Part shown: positions 36,436 through 49,908 of the stretch, in pieces
Numbering within the stretch: the stretch's first letter is position 1
How the letters are laid out: every line of letters begins with the position of its first letter
Source: Lepus europaeus
Lineage: Eukaryota; Chordata; Mammalia; Lagomorpha; Leporidae
Reading direction: 5' to 3'
DNA length: 64,000 nt
NCBI RefSeq assembly: GCF_033115175.1
Contig: NC_084830.1
Coordinates: 38,757,409-38,821,408, forward strand
Position numbers and translations under genes: made by a program
The notes under the pieces: generated by a model
Told to the model about the DNA's origin: nothing
Seen by the model: only the letters and a program-made list of their open reading frames with translations
The model's database searches: none

Positions 36436-37537
36436 ATCCAGTTTCCCCACGGTTTTCATATGCTAAACTTTGAATAAGGAAAGAATAATTTTTAAGCTTG
36501 ATTTTCTAGTTCAGTAGACACTAGGAAAGAACTTTCTTCTACCACTTTAATTAACAGAGCTTCTGTTAGAATAAATACCCTTCGTCCACAAGGGATGTCT
36601 GTTTTGCATTGGAAAGACCCTTGGAGGAAGAGAAGATTCATCTGTATTCAAATAAAAATACAGAGCCTGATTTTTTTCTAGTATTGTCATTACAACAATA
36701 AAAGTTTCTTAGGAAATACAAGTATGTATTGTTTTGCCATGAATGAGGCGTTGCTATGTAAAGGTGGAGACAAAGTACAGGATTTTGTACAAAAAGTGAG
36801 ATTTTAAAGGACAAAAGAATCAGAGTAAGGCCAAGTGACTTAGGAAAAAATTAAAAAGACTGGAAATAAGCCAGAAAAAGGAGGTAAAGCAGCACTGCTC
36901 TCCTACCAAGTATGGATGGGGAGACTGGGGGAGGGGGGCTGTGCGGGGAAGCCGAGGGGGTGTTTGAAAAGGGGGCTAGGAAAGAGGCTGGCGGCGCTTC
37001 TCCTCCTGTGTTGTAACATGACCGTGATTCTGGTGCTGAGATAGATGGAGGGGAAGTGAAAACATTGAGACTCTGCCATGGTGGCACCAAGGCTGTTGAG
37101 GGATCCTGAGCTGAAGCTCACAAAGCCCTTGCCTGGAGTCAAGTTCTTCAAAGCACAGAGTGCCCATCACCTCGGCTTAATCCTCCCAAGTGCCTGTGCG
37201 GTGTTGTCCTCACTGCAGAGGAGCCAGAGGCACGCAGAGGTTGAGGAATTGCTCAGGAGCCCAGCGCTAATCAGGGCCGGACTGAGCTCTGTCTGCCCTC
37301 ATGGTTCCCCATCCACGTCAGAGCTTGTTTTCTTCACTTGCTTTCTCTGAATTTGACAGTTAAAAGCACATGAACCCCCTCTTGTGGTTTTAGTTTAAAT
37401 GAAATAATTTTTAAGTAATGAGTCAAAGGCATTCAATTTATAATTTTTAAATTAGCCATGATAATAATGTAATATGATATGCCAAGGGGTATACTGAGAG
37501 TTGAGACAGGATACAAGGACTTATACTCTATGTCAAG
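36436..37537 (+). other. DPYS intron 1 segment
   Basis: A MIR-type relic in antisense is likely at 37160-37310 (cttaatcctcccaagtgcct, ttgtcctcactgcagaggag). Nothing else is recognised. Confidence 0.45.
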
Positions 37538-37550
37538 AAGATGAAACTTT

Positions 37551-37854
37551 GGAAGGCATTGTGGTGCAGCGGGTAAAGCTGCCGCCTACAATGCTAACAT
37601 CCCATATGGGTGTCAGTTCGTGTCCCAGCTTCTCCACTTCCAATCGATCTCCTTGCTGATGACCTGGGAAAAGCAGCAGAGGCTAGCCCCTTCCCTCACT
37701 TGGGAGACCCATAGGAAGCTCCTATTGCCTGGCTCTGGCCCAGCTCAGCCCTGGCCATTATGGCCATCTGGGGAGTGAATCGGCAAATGGAAGAGCGTTC
37801 TCTCTCTCTCTCTCAACTCTTACTTTTAAATAAATAAATAGATCTTTAAAAAAA
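37551..37854 (+). mobile_element. C-SINE with 13-base target-site duplication
   Basis: The head is ggaaggcattgtggtgcagc and the tail aaataaataaatagatcttt. aagatgaaacttt flanks it exactly (37538-37550 and 37855-37867). Confidence 0.95.
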
Positions 37855-37884
37855 AAGATGAAACTTTATTCCAGAGGCAGTGAG

Positions 37885-38232
37885 AAGTATTCACATTTGT
37901 TTTTTTAACTTTTCAAATTTTTAATTTTTTGATTGACATGAAATAATTGTACATATTCCTGGGTACAGTGTGCTGTTTCAATTCATGTATCACTTGTGTG
38001 GTGATCAGATCGATCAGGGCAGTCAGCATATTCACTACCTCAGTTATCCTTTCTTTATGGTGAGCGTATTAAAAATCCTCTGTTCTAGCTATTTTGGAAT
38101 ATATAATGTGCAAGTGTTGACCACAACCACACTACTGTGCAATAACCAGAACACCCTCCTTCTAATTGTCACTTTGTACCCCTCCATCAACCTCTGCCCA
38201 GTCCCCCATTGCCCTTACTCTTTGGAGTGATG
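37885..38232 (-). mobile_element. L1MA-type 3'-end fragment, antisense
   Basis: gattgacatgaaataattgt, gtatcacttgtgtggtgatc, tctgttctagctattttgga and cactttgtacccctccatca match the antisense of the L1MA 3' end over about 350 bases. Confidence 0.75.
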
Positions 38233-38669
38233 TGGTCATATCTATGCCTTGGAAACTTCCCTCTGACGTGAGGGGTTTGCACTGACAGAGGTGGGAGCAG
38301 AACAGGAGTGATGAAGACCAATGGAGACTGTGTTCAGATAGTCAAAGTGAGAGACAGGAAGGGTCTCAGGGCAGGAAAAATAATACTGGGGCCGATAATC
38401 AAAGAGACAGTAAGGAGTCACCAGCAGCTCTGGCTGTGGGAGATGGAGACGAAGCTGGAAGTGTGATTCTCTAGGATCCCTGAGCATCACAGGGCAGATG
38501 GAGACACAGGACTCCAGGACGGAGCCTCATAAAATGGAATTTGACAAGAATGACGTTTCTTGAGAAGCAAAATGTTCAATCTTTTCCATTTTGGCTTTGC
38601 TTTACAGTCTTCATTCTGCTTTCTTTTTGTCAAAGCCATTTTATTTTTAAATTTTCATTTTATTTGAAA

Positions 38670-38715
38670 GGGAGGGAGGGAGGGAGGGAGGGAGGGCGGG
38701 AGGGAGAGAGAGAGT
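38670..38715 (+). repeat. (GGGA)n tract
   Basis: About eight GGG runs separated by single bases, grown from the purine part of the old SINE tail. It can in principle form G-quadruplexes. Confidence 0.9.
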
Positions 38716-38882
38716 TCTCCCATCCACTGGTTTACTCTCCAAATGTCCTCAAGCAGAAGCCAGCAGTCTAAAGCACAACCTGGATCTCTCATATGGATTA
38801 CAGGGACCCAAAGACTTAAACCAAAACCTACTGCCTCCTAGGGTATGTATTAGCAGGAAGCTGTAATCAAAAATGGAGCTGG

Positions 38883-39224
38883 AGCAGAGGCCAGTACTGT
38901 GGCTTAGCAGGTAAAGCAGCCGCCTGTGCCCCTGGCATCCCATTTGGGTGCTGGTTCGAGTCCCGACCACTTTACCTCCAATCCAGCTCTCTACTATGGC
39001 CTGGGAGAGCAGTAGAAGATGGCCCAAGTCCTTGAGCCTCTGCACCTGTGTGGGAGATTTGGAGGAAGCTCCTTGCTCCTGGCAGCGTATTGGCCCAGCT
39101 CTGGTGTTGCGGCCATTTGGGAAGTGAATCAACAGATGGAAGACCTCTGTCTCTCTCCCTCTCTGCCTCTGCCTCTCTGTAACTCTGCCTTTCAAATAAA
39201 TAAATCTTTAAAAAAAAAAGAAAG
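38883..39224 (+). mobile_element. C-SINE nested in an older SINE
   Basis: A copy from agcagaggccagtactgtgg to the A-rich tail. aaaatggagctgg is duplicated exactly at 38870-38882 and 39225-39237, and the host element continues across. Confidence 0.96.
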
Positions 39225-39579
39225 AAAATGGAGCTGGGACTTGAACTCAGTCACTTCAATACAGGACTAGGGCATCCCAAGCAGTGTCTTAACTGCTGTA
39301 GCGCACTTCTGCCTCCAAAGCCATCTTCATCTTTCTGATCTATTACTATTATTATTATTATTATTATTATTATTTTGCAGAAACAATTCTAGCAGTTTTC
39401 ATACTTCAAACTTTACACAAAACCTATGCATGTCCCTCTGGGTCTTTCAAACAGGCGGCATCTTGGTGCAGGTGCCCGGTCCCTTCGCGATTGTCCAAAG
39501 GCTTGCAAATGCACATTGCTCAGGGTGGTCAAGGCTTTCACCAGAGCGCTGATGGCCGCTTGGTGACTCCCTCTTGTGA

Positions 39580-39831
<252 letters not shown>

Positions 39832-40019
39832 TGACATTGGTTGCTTTCCAGTGACAGGAAGTCAGCGGTGCAGGGAAGAGTGCCCATTGCACAGTCTGGT
39901 CCTTTTTTAAATTTTGAACCCTATGAAACAAATCACATGACAATCAGTCATTTATGCTTATTCACAACATCTCTCCTGATCTTTAATCTGTGAATTATAG
40001 ATGCTTTGAATATAATTTT

Positions 40020-40273
40020 AAAAATGTGTTTGTTTATGTATTCAAGAGAGACAGAGAGGGAGTGTTTCCATTCACTGGTTCGCTTTCCAAATGCTCACAA
40101 TAGCCAACCCTGGGAGCACAATCCAGGTCTCCCAGGTGGGTGGCAGGAACCCAGCTACTTAGCCCTTACCCGCTGCCTCCCAGAATCTGCATTAGCAGGA
40201 AACTGGAGTAGGGGGTGGAGGAGCCCTGAGTAGGATTTGAGTATCTTAACTGCTAAGCCAGATGCCTGCCCCT
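40020..40273 (-). mobile_element. Older-class C-SINE, reverse
   Basis: aatgtgtttgtttatgtatt at the tail side, ccgctgcctcccagaatctg and attagcaggaaactggagta inside, and gagtatcttaactgctaagc at the head side. Confidence 0.82.
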
Positions 40274-40685
40274 TAATGTAATTTAAAAGTGCTGGTTTCT
40301 CTTTTTCTCAGCTTTGACATCCCCAGAATCTTTAAAAAGAATATTTCCCCATAGATGGGAAATTCATCAGAAATGTTTCATTTCTGGAGAACAGTCACTC
40401 TCGATGCCTCTACCCCATTCCCGACCCTTCTTGGGAGAAAACTGGATGGAAGCTCCGGCCTCCCCAGCTGTCTCCTGACTCAGGGCTCTTCCTGCACGGC
40501 TCTGCTGATGTTACCCCCGGTAGGCGCTCATTCTAGAACTCTGCCAGCCTTGGTCCATGAATTACTTGGGCACTGCAGAAATAATAGCATGATTCAGAGA
40601 AAAAGGACTGTTTGGGGAGATGTCAAAATACATTGACTTCTCTGCATCTAGTGTGTTTTGTGCTTTGGAAGAAACTTTTCTTAGG

Positions 40686-41014
40686 ATTTTTTTTAAAAAG
40701 ATTTATTTACTTGAAAGTCAGAGTTACACATAGAGAGAAGGAGAGGCAGAGAGAGAGAGACAGAGAGAGAGAGTCTTCCATCCGCATCCCAATTGCCCGC
40801 AGCAGCCAGAGCTGTGCCAATCTGGAGCCAGGAGCCTCTTCCGGATCTCCCACGTGGGTGCAGGGGCCCAAGGACTTGGGCCATCTTCTCCTGCTTTCCC
40901 AGGATAGCAGAGAGCTGTATTAGAAGTGGAGCAGCTGGGTCTAGAACTGGTGCCTATATGGGATGTCAGCACTGCAGGCAGTGGCTTTACCTGCTACACC
41001 ACAGCTCTGGCCCC
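40686..41014 (-). mobile_element. C-SINE, reverse, with target-site duplication
   Basis: The tail aaaaagatttatttacttga is at the left and the head accacagctctggcccc at the right. tttcttagg occurs at 40677-40685 and 41015-41023. Confidence 0.94.
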
Positions 41015-41764
41015 TTTCTTAGGGTTTAAATCCCATGTTTTTGCACATTGGTCTTAATTCAGAAATGCTTTTAGCAGAAGGGTTCACTATAGTGACATGA
41101 TTTAAGTAACGTGTTCTCACCACCTCTTCAAAATCAGGCTTTGGACACCAAGTTAATATAAAGCAAGTAATCAATCTTTAACAGACAAATTGGACTACAA
41201 ATAGCAAAGTGTATAGTCCTCAGCTGTGGTTAAATTTTCTCCAAAAAATGCCATTCTAAGTGATGCCTCTGATCTCTTTTATGTCTTTCCCTCTTTCCCT
41301 CCTTCTCTTTCTTCCTTTCTCTTTTTTTTTGACTATGATCAATAATCCTATGCTTGTTTTATATATATATATATATTTGCATATATATATATTTGTTATA
41401 TAGCTATTTGCATGTTTTTTTAACATAGGGAAATTTAAACAATTTTACTTGTACAAATCTACTGATGTTTCCTTTGATTTTTTTTTTTCCTTTTTGAGAC
41501 TTGAATTGGACCTGTGAAGGCAATTTCTGAGTTTTGATTGTAACTTGCTCCTTGCCCTTGGCAACCTTGAAAGACCCTGAGATGTTCGACTGTTCCACTT
41601 TCTTGGGAGCAGCCAGCACTCATCTCCTAGGGCTGCCAATCATCACCTGGCTGCCATGGCTCCACAGCTAAACCATGGATTTCTCAGAATTTCTCAGGCA
41701 AGCCTGGGTTAACCGACATCTCTTTTTTATTGTTGTTATTACCATTATTATTATTATTATTATT

Positions 41765-42050
41765 AGAAAGGCAGGAAGATAAACCAACACAGAGAGATCT
41801 TCTTTCTGCTGGTTCACTCTCCACATACCTGCAATAGCCAGGACTGTGCCAAGCCAAAGCCGAAAGTCTAGAACTCAACCCAGGTCTCCCATGTGGATAG
41901 CAGGGATCCAGCCATTTGAGCCCTCACAGCTGCTTCCAAGGGTGTGCACTGGCAGGAAGTTGGAACAAGAAACGGAGCCAGAACTCAAGCCCAGACACTA
42001 TAATGGGCCATGTAGGTATCCAATGCAGTGTCTTAACCACCACACCGGAA
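41765..42050 (-). mobile_element. Older-class C-SINE, reverse, preceded by (ATT)n
   Basis: tcttctttctgctggttcac, aggtctcccatgtggatagc, ggcaggaagttggaacaaga and cagtgtcttaaccaccacac are in order. The (ATT)n at 41743-41764 probably grew from its A-rich tail. Confidence 0.83.
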
Positions 42051-42492
42051 TGTCTTTCTCTCCATTTACATTCTCTCCTCCCCTCTAATAACCATCCTGT
42101 GGTCTTCAGACTGGAGCCAGAACCTGTACCTCATATTAGCTTTGATTTCTTCTAGATGCACGATTGTTTCTGTTGCTGCCACATGGCTTCATCCTTACTT
42201 TCTTGGTTAATTTCCTCAAGTAAGGAAACAGATGCAGATAATCTTATAGCCAGGTAGAGAACTGAAATACTTTGGGGAAAGCAACTAACTTCTTCATGAT
42301 TTAAAAGCATTAGAATAGTAGCACTCACTCAGATGAAGTGGGGTGTAAGTGGGGAGGGAGGTTGATCAAGGCCTTCACTGCATTCTTCTGGAACTAAGCT
42401 GGTTTTCTGATTTTCCTGAGTTCTCTTCCAAGTTCAACCTTGTGGCGAATGTTGAAATTACCAAAGAGTGACATGTTGTTGTTCCCTTTTAG

Positions 42493-42957
<465 letters not shown>

Positions 42958-43484
42958 TCAGGTGGCATCGTGTGCACTGGAATGAGGATTTCCCTGTTTC
43001 ACACCAGCTCCCTCTGTTAGATGACAAACTTGTGCGGTCACAACAACCCACAGATATTTCCTTTGTGTCCCCCAGCACTGTTGCATGCTTTGCTTTTTGA
43101 GCGGCTCCCACTGTTGCTGTAGAAATGCCTCGGTGTGGACAGCACCAGTGTGGTCTGATTAGGTAGATTTTCAGAGCCAAAGCTTTCTGAATCCTGGGTA
43201 TTAAAATGTGCTCTGGAGGAATCTAAATGATATTTATTCCTCATGTTCATTCCATTATTAATGTCCAAAGGGGACTCCAGCTGCAAGATTTAAGAAGCTG
43301 TCTCCTATCCTTCATAGGAGCTGCTTTTTTTTCCTTTCTCAAGGCTCAGCTCCCATTAAAGAAAGTCAGGTTGAAGTGCAGTTGCCAGAAGGCAGAAAGG
43401 AATAATGAGATGAGAGCATTGGCTGTCAAATCAAAAAGGTGGCATTTATATTTACCTTTTAATTTTCAAATCAACTCTTTATTT

Positions 43485-43720
43485 CCCCAAATACCACAAC
43501 AGCCAGGGTTGGGTCAGGCCGAAGTCAGGAACCTGGAACTCAGACTTGGGTCTTCCTTGTGAGTGTCAGGGGCCCAACTACTTGAGCCATCACCTGCTGT
43601 TTCCCAGGGTCCCGTCAACAGGAAGTTGGAATCGGGAGTGGAGCTCGGACTCAAACCCAGGCACGCCAAAATGAGATGCACCGAGCCCAGAAGCGTCTTA
43701 GTTCCTATGCCCAATGTCTA
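43485..43720 (-). mobile_element. Older-class C-SINE, reverse, partial
   Basis: ccaaataccacaacagccag, gggcccaactacttgagcca, gtcaacaggaagttggaatc and gaagcgtcttagttcctatg. The tail end is degraded. Confidence 0.78.
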
Positions 43721-43889
43721 CCCCAGACCCGAGTTTAAATTTGACTCTACCTCTGCCTAAATGTGTGACACTGAGAAAGTCACTTCACTGCTTCCAGTCT
43801 TGATTTCCTGCCTGTTTTTCTAAGATAAAGAGAAGTTTTAAGAGAGGACTGGTGCCTACCTTCATATTCTCACCTTTTCTTTTCTTTTT

Positions 43890-44212
43890 AATTTAATTAA
43901 TTTATTTTCACTTTATTCGAAAGAGATGGAGACAGAGAGACACAAAGAGATCTTCCACTCAGTTGGTTCACATCCCAAATGCCTATAACAGTCAGGGCTG
44001 GGGCAGGCTGAATCCAAGCACCCGTAACTTGATCCAGGCTTCCCACATGGACGGCAGGGATCCCAGCATACCTGAGCCGTCACCTGCCACTGCCCAGGAT
44101 ACACACAAGTAGGAAGCTGGGGCTGGTAGTAGAGCCCGGACTCAAACCCAGGCACTCCAATACGGGATGTGAGTGTTCCAAGTTGGCATCTTAACCACTG
44201 CCCCAAACGCCT
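43890..44212 (-). mobile_element. Older-class C-SINE, reverse
   Basis: The tail ttaatttattttcactttat is at the left, with aggcttcccacatggacggc inside and ggcatcttaaccactgcccc at the head. Confidence 0.85.
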
Positions 44213-44439
44213 TCCCCCTTTGTCATCTGTTCAGTCAGAAGAACTCGATAGTGAAATGTGCATATGGAAAATGAACATATACTATCAGAATGTTAAATTA
44301 TTTTTACTCCACACACCCTGTATACACACATATGCACACACCCTGAAAGCCTGACAGTGCATTTAACTTACAATAAAATAAGGTGTTTGTCATCAGTAAA
44401 CCTTCTTGCTGTCTGTTTCTATTCCTGCTGTCTTTTTAG

Positions 44440-46168
<1,729 letters not shown>

Positions 46169-46178
46169 ATATATTCTC

Positions 46179-46393
46179 CCTTGTTGCCCGAGCCTTCAGG
46201 CACATGGCCTTTAGGCCACCCGCTCCCTGCTTTCCTGCCTGCCTGCTTGCTGTAAGTGGCTCAGTGCTGGCCTGCTCTCTGCTTGGTATGGACCCAGCTT
46301 AGCCTCTAGACCTCGCTTTCTCCCCTAAAGAAAGCCGGTACTCTCCTGTGAAGTTCTGTAACTGAATAAAAGCTTAAAAACTTTAAAAAAAGC
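46179..46393 (+). mobile_element. Short retrotransposed unit of unknown origin
   Basis: This 215-base unit starts ccttgttgcccgagccttca and ends with tgaataaaagcttaaaaactttaaaaaaagc (polyadenylation hexamer and A-rich tail). It is flanked by the repeat atatattctc (46169-46178 and 46394-46403). The left flank contains ttaaaa, the preferred cut site of L1 endonuclease. It is GC-richer than its surroundings and has no C-SINE features. It could be a copy of the 3' end of a transcript or a piece of an LTR R region. I do not recognise the parent. Confidence 0.65.
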
Positions 46394-46499
46394 ATATATT
46401 CTCAGGTAAGTCTTACCTTCTTTAACACCTTCTTCCCACACTGTAAGTAATTGCTTTTATTCATTTATTTCTGGCCTACTTCTCTTTACAAAACAGTAA

Positions 46500-47510
46500 G
46501 TGTATATAAATATTTATTATTTATAACATGTTATTTAGAATATACAATGTATAAATGCTATTTATAATTATGTGTATATATTATTTCCCTCTTTCCTATA
46601 CAAAAGGCTGTATACTATACACAGTGTCTGACATCTTGCTTCTTTTTCTTTGCCTTTGAAAATATGTCTCAAAGTTCATCTCACATAAAATAGATTTTAG
46701 TCCTTCTCTTTCATAAGCAAAAACAATGTGCTAGTGTATTCATTCAACAAGTCCTTTATTGGTGGACATTTTGGTTTTTTCCAATCTTTAGCAACAGCCT
46801 TGTGCATATGCTACCTCATATTTGTTGAGGGCATATTGGTTTCCTATGGTTACTGTAATGAATTGCCACAGCTTCAAGGCTTAAAACATAGTGCATCGTT
46901 TTACCATTCCAGATGTTAGAAGTCTGAAATAGGTCCCTCTGGGCTAAAATCAAGATGTCAGCAAAGCCATGTTCCTTTCTCGAGGCTCCAGGGCAGGATC
47001 CCTTTTCCTGCCTTTTCTAGCTTCTAGAGGCTGGCGACATTCCTGGGCTCATGGCTCCTTCCTCCAACTTCAAAGCCCACGTGGTGGGCTGCATCCTTCT
47101 CGCATCTCACTTTTCTGACCTTCTCTCCTGCCTCCTCCTTATTCTCTAAGGATCCTTGGGTTATACTGAGCCCTCCTGACAAATTCAGAATAATATTCCC
47201 ATCTCAAGGTATATTAATTTAATGCAATTATATAGTTCCTTTTCTGTTTAAGGTAAACAATTCGCAGGTGATGGGGATTAAGAGGTAGACATCTTTGGGA
47301 TACTGTTGTTCTGCCTTGCACGACGGCTATCTTCAGAGTAGATGCCTAGAAGTTAGACTGCTGGTTTAACAGAGGGATGCATATGTAATTTTTTTGGTCT
47401 AATGCTAAGTTTCTTCCCAAAGGTATTATAAATATGAAATATTTAAAATATCACTCCAAATGACTTTCATGGAAAGTTCATCCACCCTGACAGCACTCAT
47501 TTATTATCTA
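46500..47510 (-). mobile_element. Old L1 3'-end pieces around an ancient repeat
   Basis: attcattcaacaagtccttt and ggtggacattttggtttttt (46739-46779) and later gatgcctagaagttagactg (47340-47362) are antisense old-L1 phrases. Between them lies copy B of an ancient repeat (46830-47330). Confidence 0.55.
46830..47330 (+). repeat. Ancient interspersed repeat, copy B
   Basis: catattggtttcctatggtt, actgtaatgaattgccacag, aagtctgaaataggtccctc and tcaagatgtcagcaaagcca match the same family as 55078-55460. Confidence 0.55.
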
Positions 47511-47654
47511 ACATGATTTCTGAACATGAAAAAGCAAAGACCTGTTGTCATCTTTTCTGAATAGGGAGTAATTCTTTCTACCTTACAGATTTATAATGTG
47601 AGAGTTTCTTGTCTGTAAATATCTTTGCCTGTATGTTCTATCTGTCTTCTGGGG

Positions 47655-47822
47655 CTTTGACACCCACAGTATGGTCCCTAGAATGCAGCATTGGCATTCT
47701 GGGAGCTCATTCAACATGCAAAGCCTTGGACCATATCCCAGACCTGCTGAATCATAATATGCACTTATAACTAGAGTCTGGGTAATTCGTATGTATATTA
47801 AAGTCAGAATCACTGCTCCAGG
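47655..47822 (+). mobile_element. MER5-like hAT DNA transposon relic
   Basis: cagtatggtccctagaatgc, attggcattctgggagctca, atcccagacctgctgaatca and gtcagaatcactgctcc follow the MER5A order. It is non-coding. Confidence 0.7.
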
Positions 47823-48459
47823 AGGCACAAAGGACATCCAATTATTGATTACCTCTATTGTGGTGACCTAGATATACAATTGGACAATTTGATATTATTG
47901 TCCAGTTGCCAACTGTATACTCAGAAGAGAAGCATCCTGATTATAGCAACTAACATTGTTGAGTGCTTAATATATGCATAACATATGGTAATATTTAAAA
48001 TATTTTAATCTCATTTTGGGCTTTTCTAAACATGATCCCATCAATGTATTTTAATAGACATCTTCCTTTTTTATTTCCCCAGAAACCTTTTATTTAAGGA
48101 ATACAAACTTAATGCATTTCATAAATACAACATGAAGAACATAGTGATTCTTCCCACTGCACCCACTCTCCCACCCACACTAGCACCCCTCTTCCTCCTC
48201 CCTCTCCTATACCCATTCTTATTTTTTACTAAGATCTATTTTGAATTAACTTTATACACATATGATTAACTCTATACTAAATAGAAAGTATAATAAATAG
48301 TATGAATAAAAAGAACTGTTCCTCAACAGTCGAGACAAGGGCTGTTCAAAGTCATTGCATTTCAAGGTGTCAATTTCACTTCTATAGATTACTTTTCAGT
48401 TGCTCTATTAGTTATCACAAATCAGGGACAAACGTATCCTATTTGTCGGTTTTGGACAG

Positions 48460-49873
48460 GCTTATCTCACGAAGTATGTTGTTTTCCAGTTTCGTCCATT
48501 TTGTTGCAAACAACAGGATTTCGGTTTTTTTAAAACTATGTAGTATTCCATAGTGTACATATGGTTTTTAGTTGACAGGCATTTGGGTTGATTCCATATC
48601 TTAGCTATTGTGAATCGAGCTGCAATAAACATGGGGGTACAGATAACCCTTTCATATGCTGATTTCATTCCTCGGGTAAATTCTGAGGAGTGGGATGGCT
48701 GGGTCATATGGTAGATTTATATGCATGTTTCTGAGGTATCTCCATACTGTCTTTCACAGTGGTTGTACCAATTTACATTCCCACCAACAGTGGATTAGGG
48801 TATCTTTCTCCTCACATCCTCACCTGCATTTGTTGTTTGTTGATTTCTGTATGAAAGCCATTCTTATCAGGGTGAGGTGAACCTCATTGTGGTTTTGATT
48901 TGCATTTCCCTGACAGCTGGTGATCCTGAGCATTTTTTCATGTGTCTGTTGGCCATTTGGATATCCTCTTTTGAAAAATGCCTGTGTCCTTTGCCCATTT
49001 CTTAACTAGATTGTTTTTTTTGTTGTTGTTGAGTGTCTTATTATCATTATATAGTCAGGTTATTAATCCTTTATCAATTTGCAAATAATTTCCTCAATTC
49101 CATCAGTTGCCTCTTCACTTTGCTGAGTGTTTCTTTTGCAGTGCAGAAGCTTCCCAATTTGTTGTAGTCCCATTTGTCAATTTTGGTTTTGATTGCCTAT
49201 GCCTCTGAGGTCTTTTCCAAGAACTCTTTGCCTATGCCAGTGTCTTGCAGGGTTTCCCCAATGTTCTCTAATAATTTGGGTCATAGATTTAGGTCTTTAA
49301 TCCATTTTGAATGGATTTTTGTGTAAGGTGTAAGGTAGGGGTCTTGCTTTATACTTCTGCATATGGAGATCCAATTTTCCCAACACCATTTGTTGAAGGG
49401 ACTGTCCTTGCTCCAGGGATTAATTTTACCTCCTTTGTCAAAGACAAGTTGGTTGTAGATGCGTGGGTTGATTTCTGGCATTTGTATTCTGTTCCATTAA
49501 TCTATTCATCTGTTTTTGTACCAGTACCAGGCTCTTTTGATTATGATAGCTCTGTAGTATGTCTTGAAATCTGGTATTGTGATGACTCTGGCTTTGTTTT
49601 TGTTGTATAAGATTGCTTTAGCTATTTGGGGTCTCCTGGGTTTCCATATGAATTTCAGCGTCATTTTTTTTCTAGATCTTAGAAGAATGTCCTTGGTATT
49701 TTGCATTGAACCTGTAATTCGCCTTTGGTAGTATAGAAATTTTGGTGATATGGATTTTGATTCTTCCAACCCATAAACATAGAGGATTTTTCCATTTTTT
49801 GTGTATTCTATATTTTTCTTTACTGCTTTGGTTTTTTTTTAAGATTTATTTATATTTATTTGAAAGTCAGAGT

Positions 49874-49908
<35 letters not shown>

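Larger units (their letters stand above)
38655..39312 (-). mobile_element. Older-class C-SINE split by a younger one
   Basis: The tail side (tcattttatttgaaaggg) with a (GGGA)n tract and the body run from 38655 to 38882. The head side resumes at 39225 (gagctgggacttgaactcag to agtgtcttaactgctgtagc). The younger copy lies between. Confidence 0.85.
42958..44439 (+). other. DPYS intron 3, remaining part
   Basis: It contains two older-class SINEs (43485-43720 and 43890-44212) and a likely MIR relic at 43725-43840 (tttgactctacctctgccta, cactgagaaagtcacttcac). No other feature is recognised. Confidence 0.65.
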
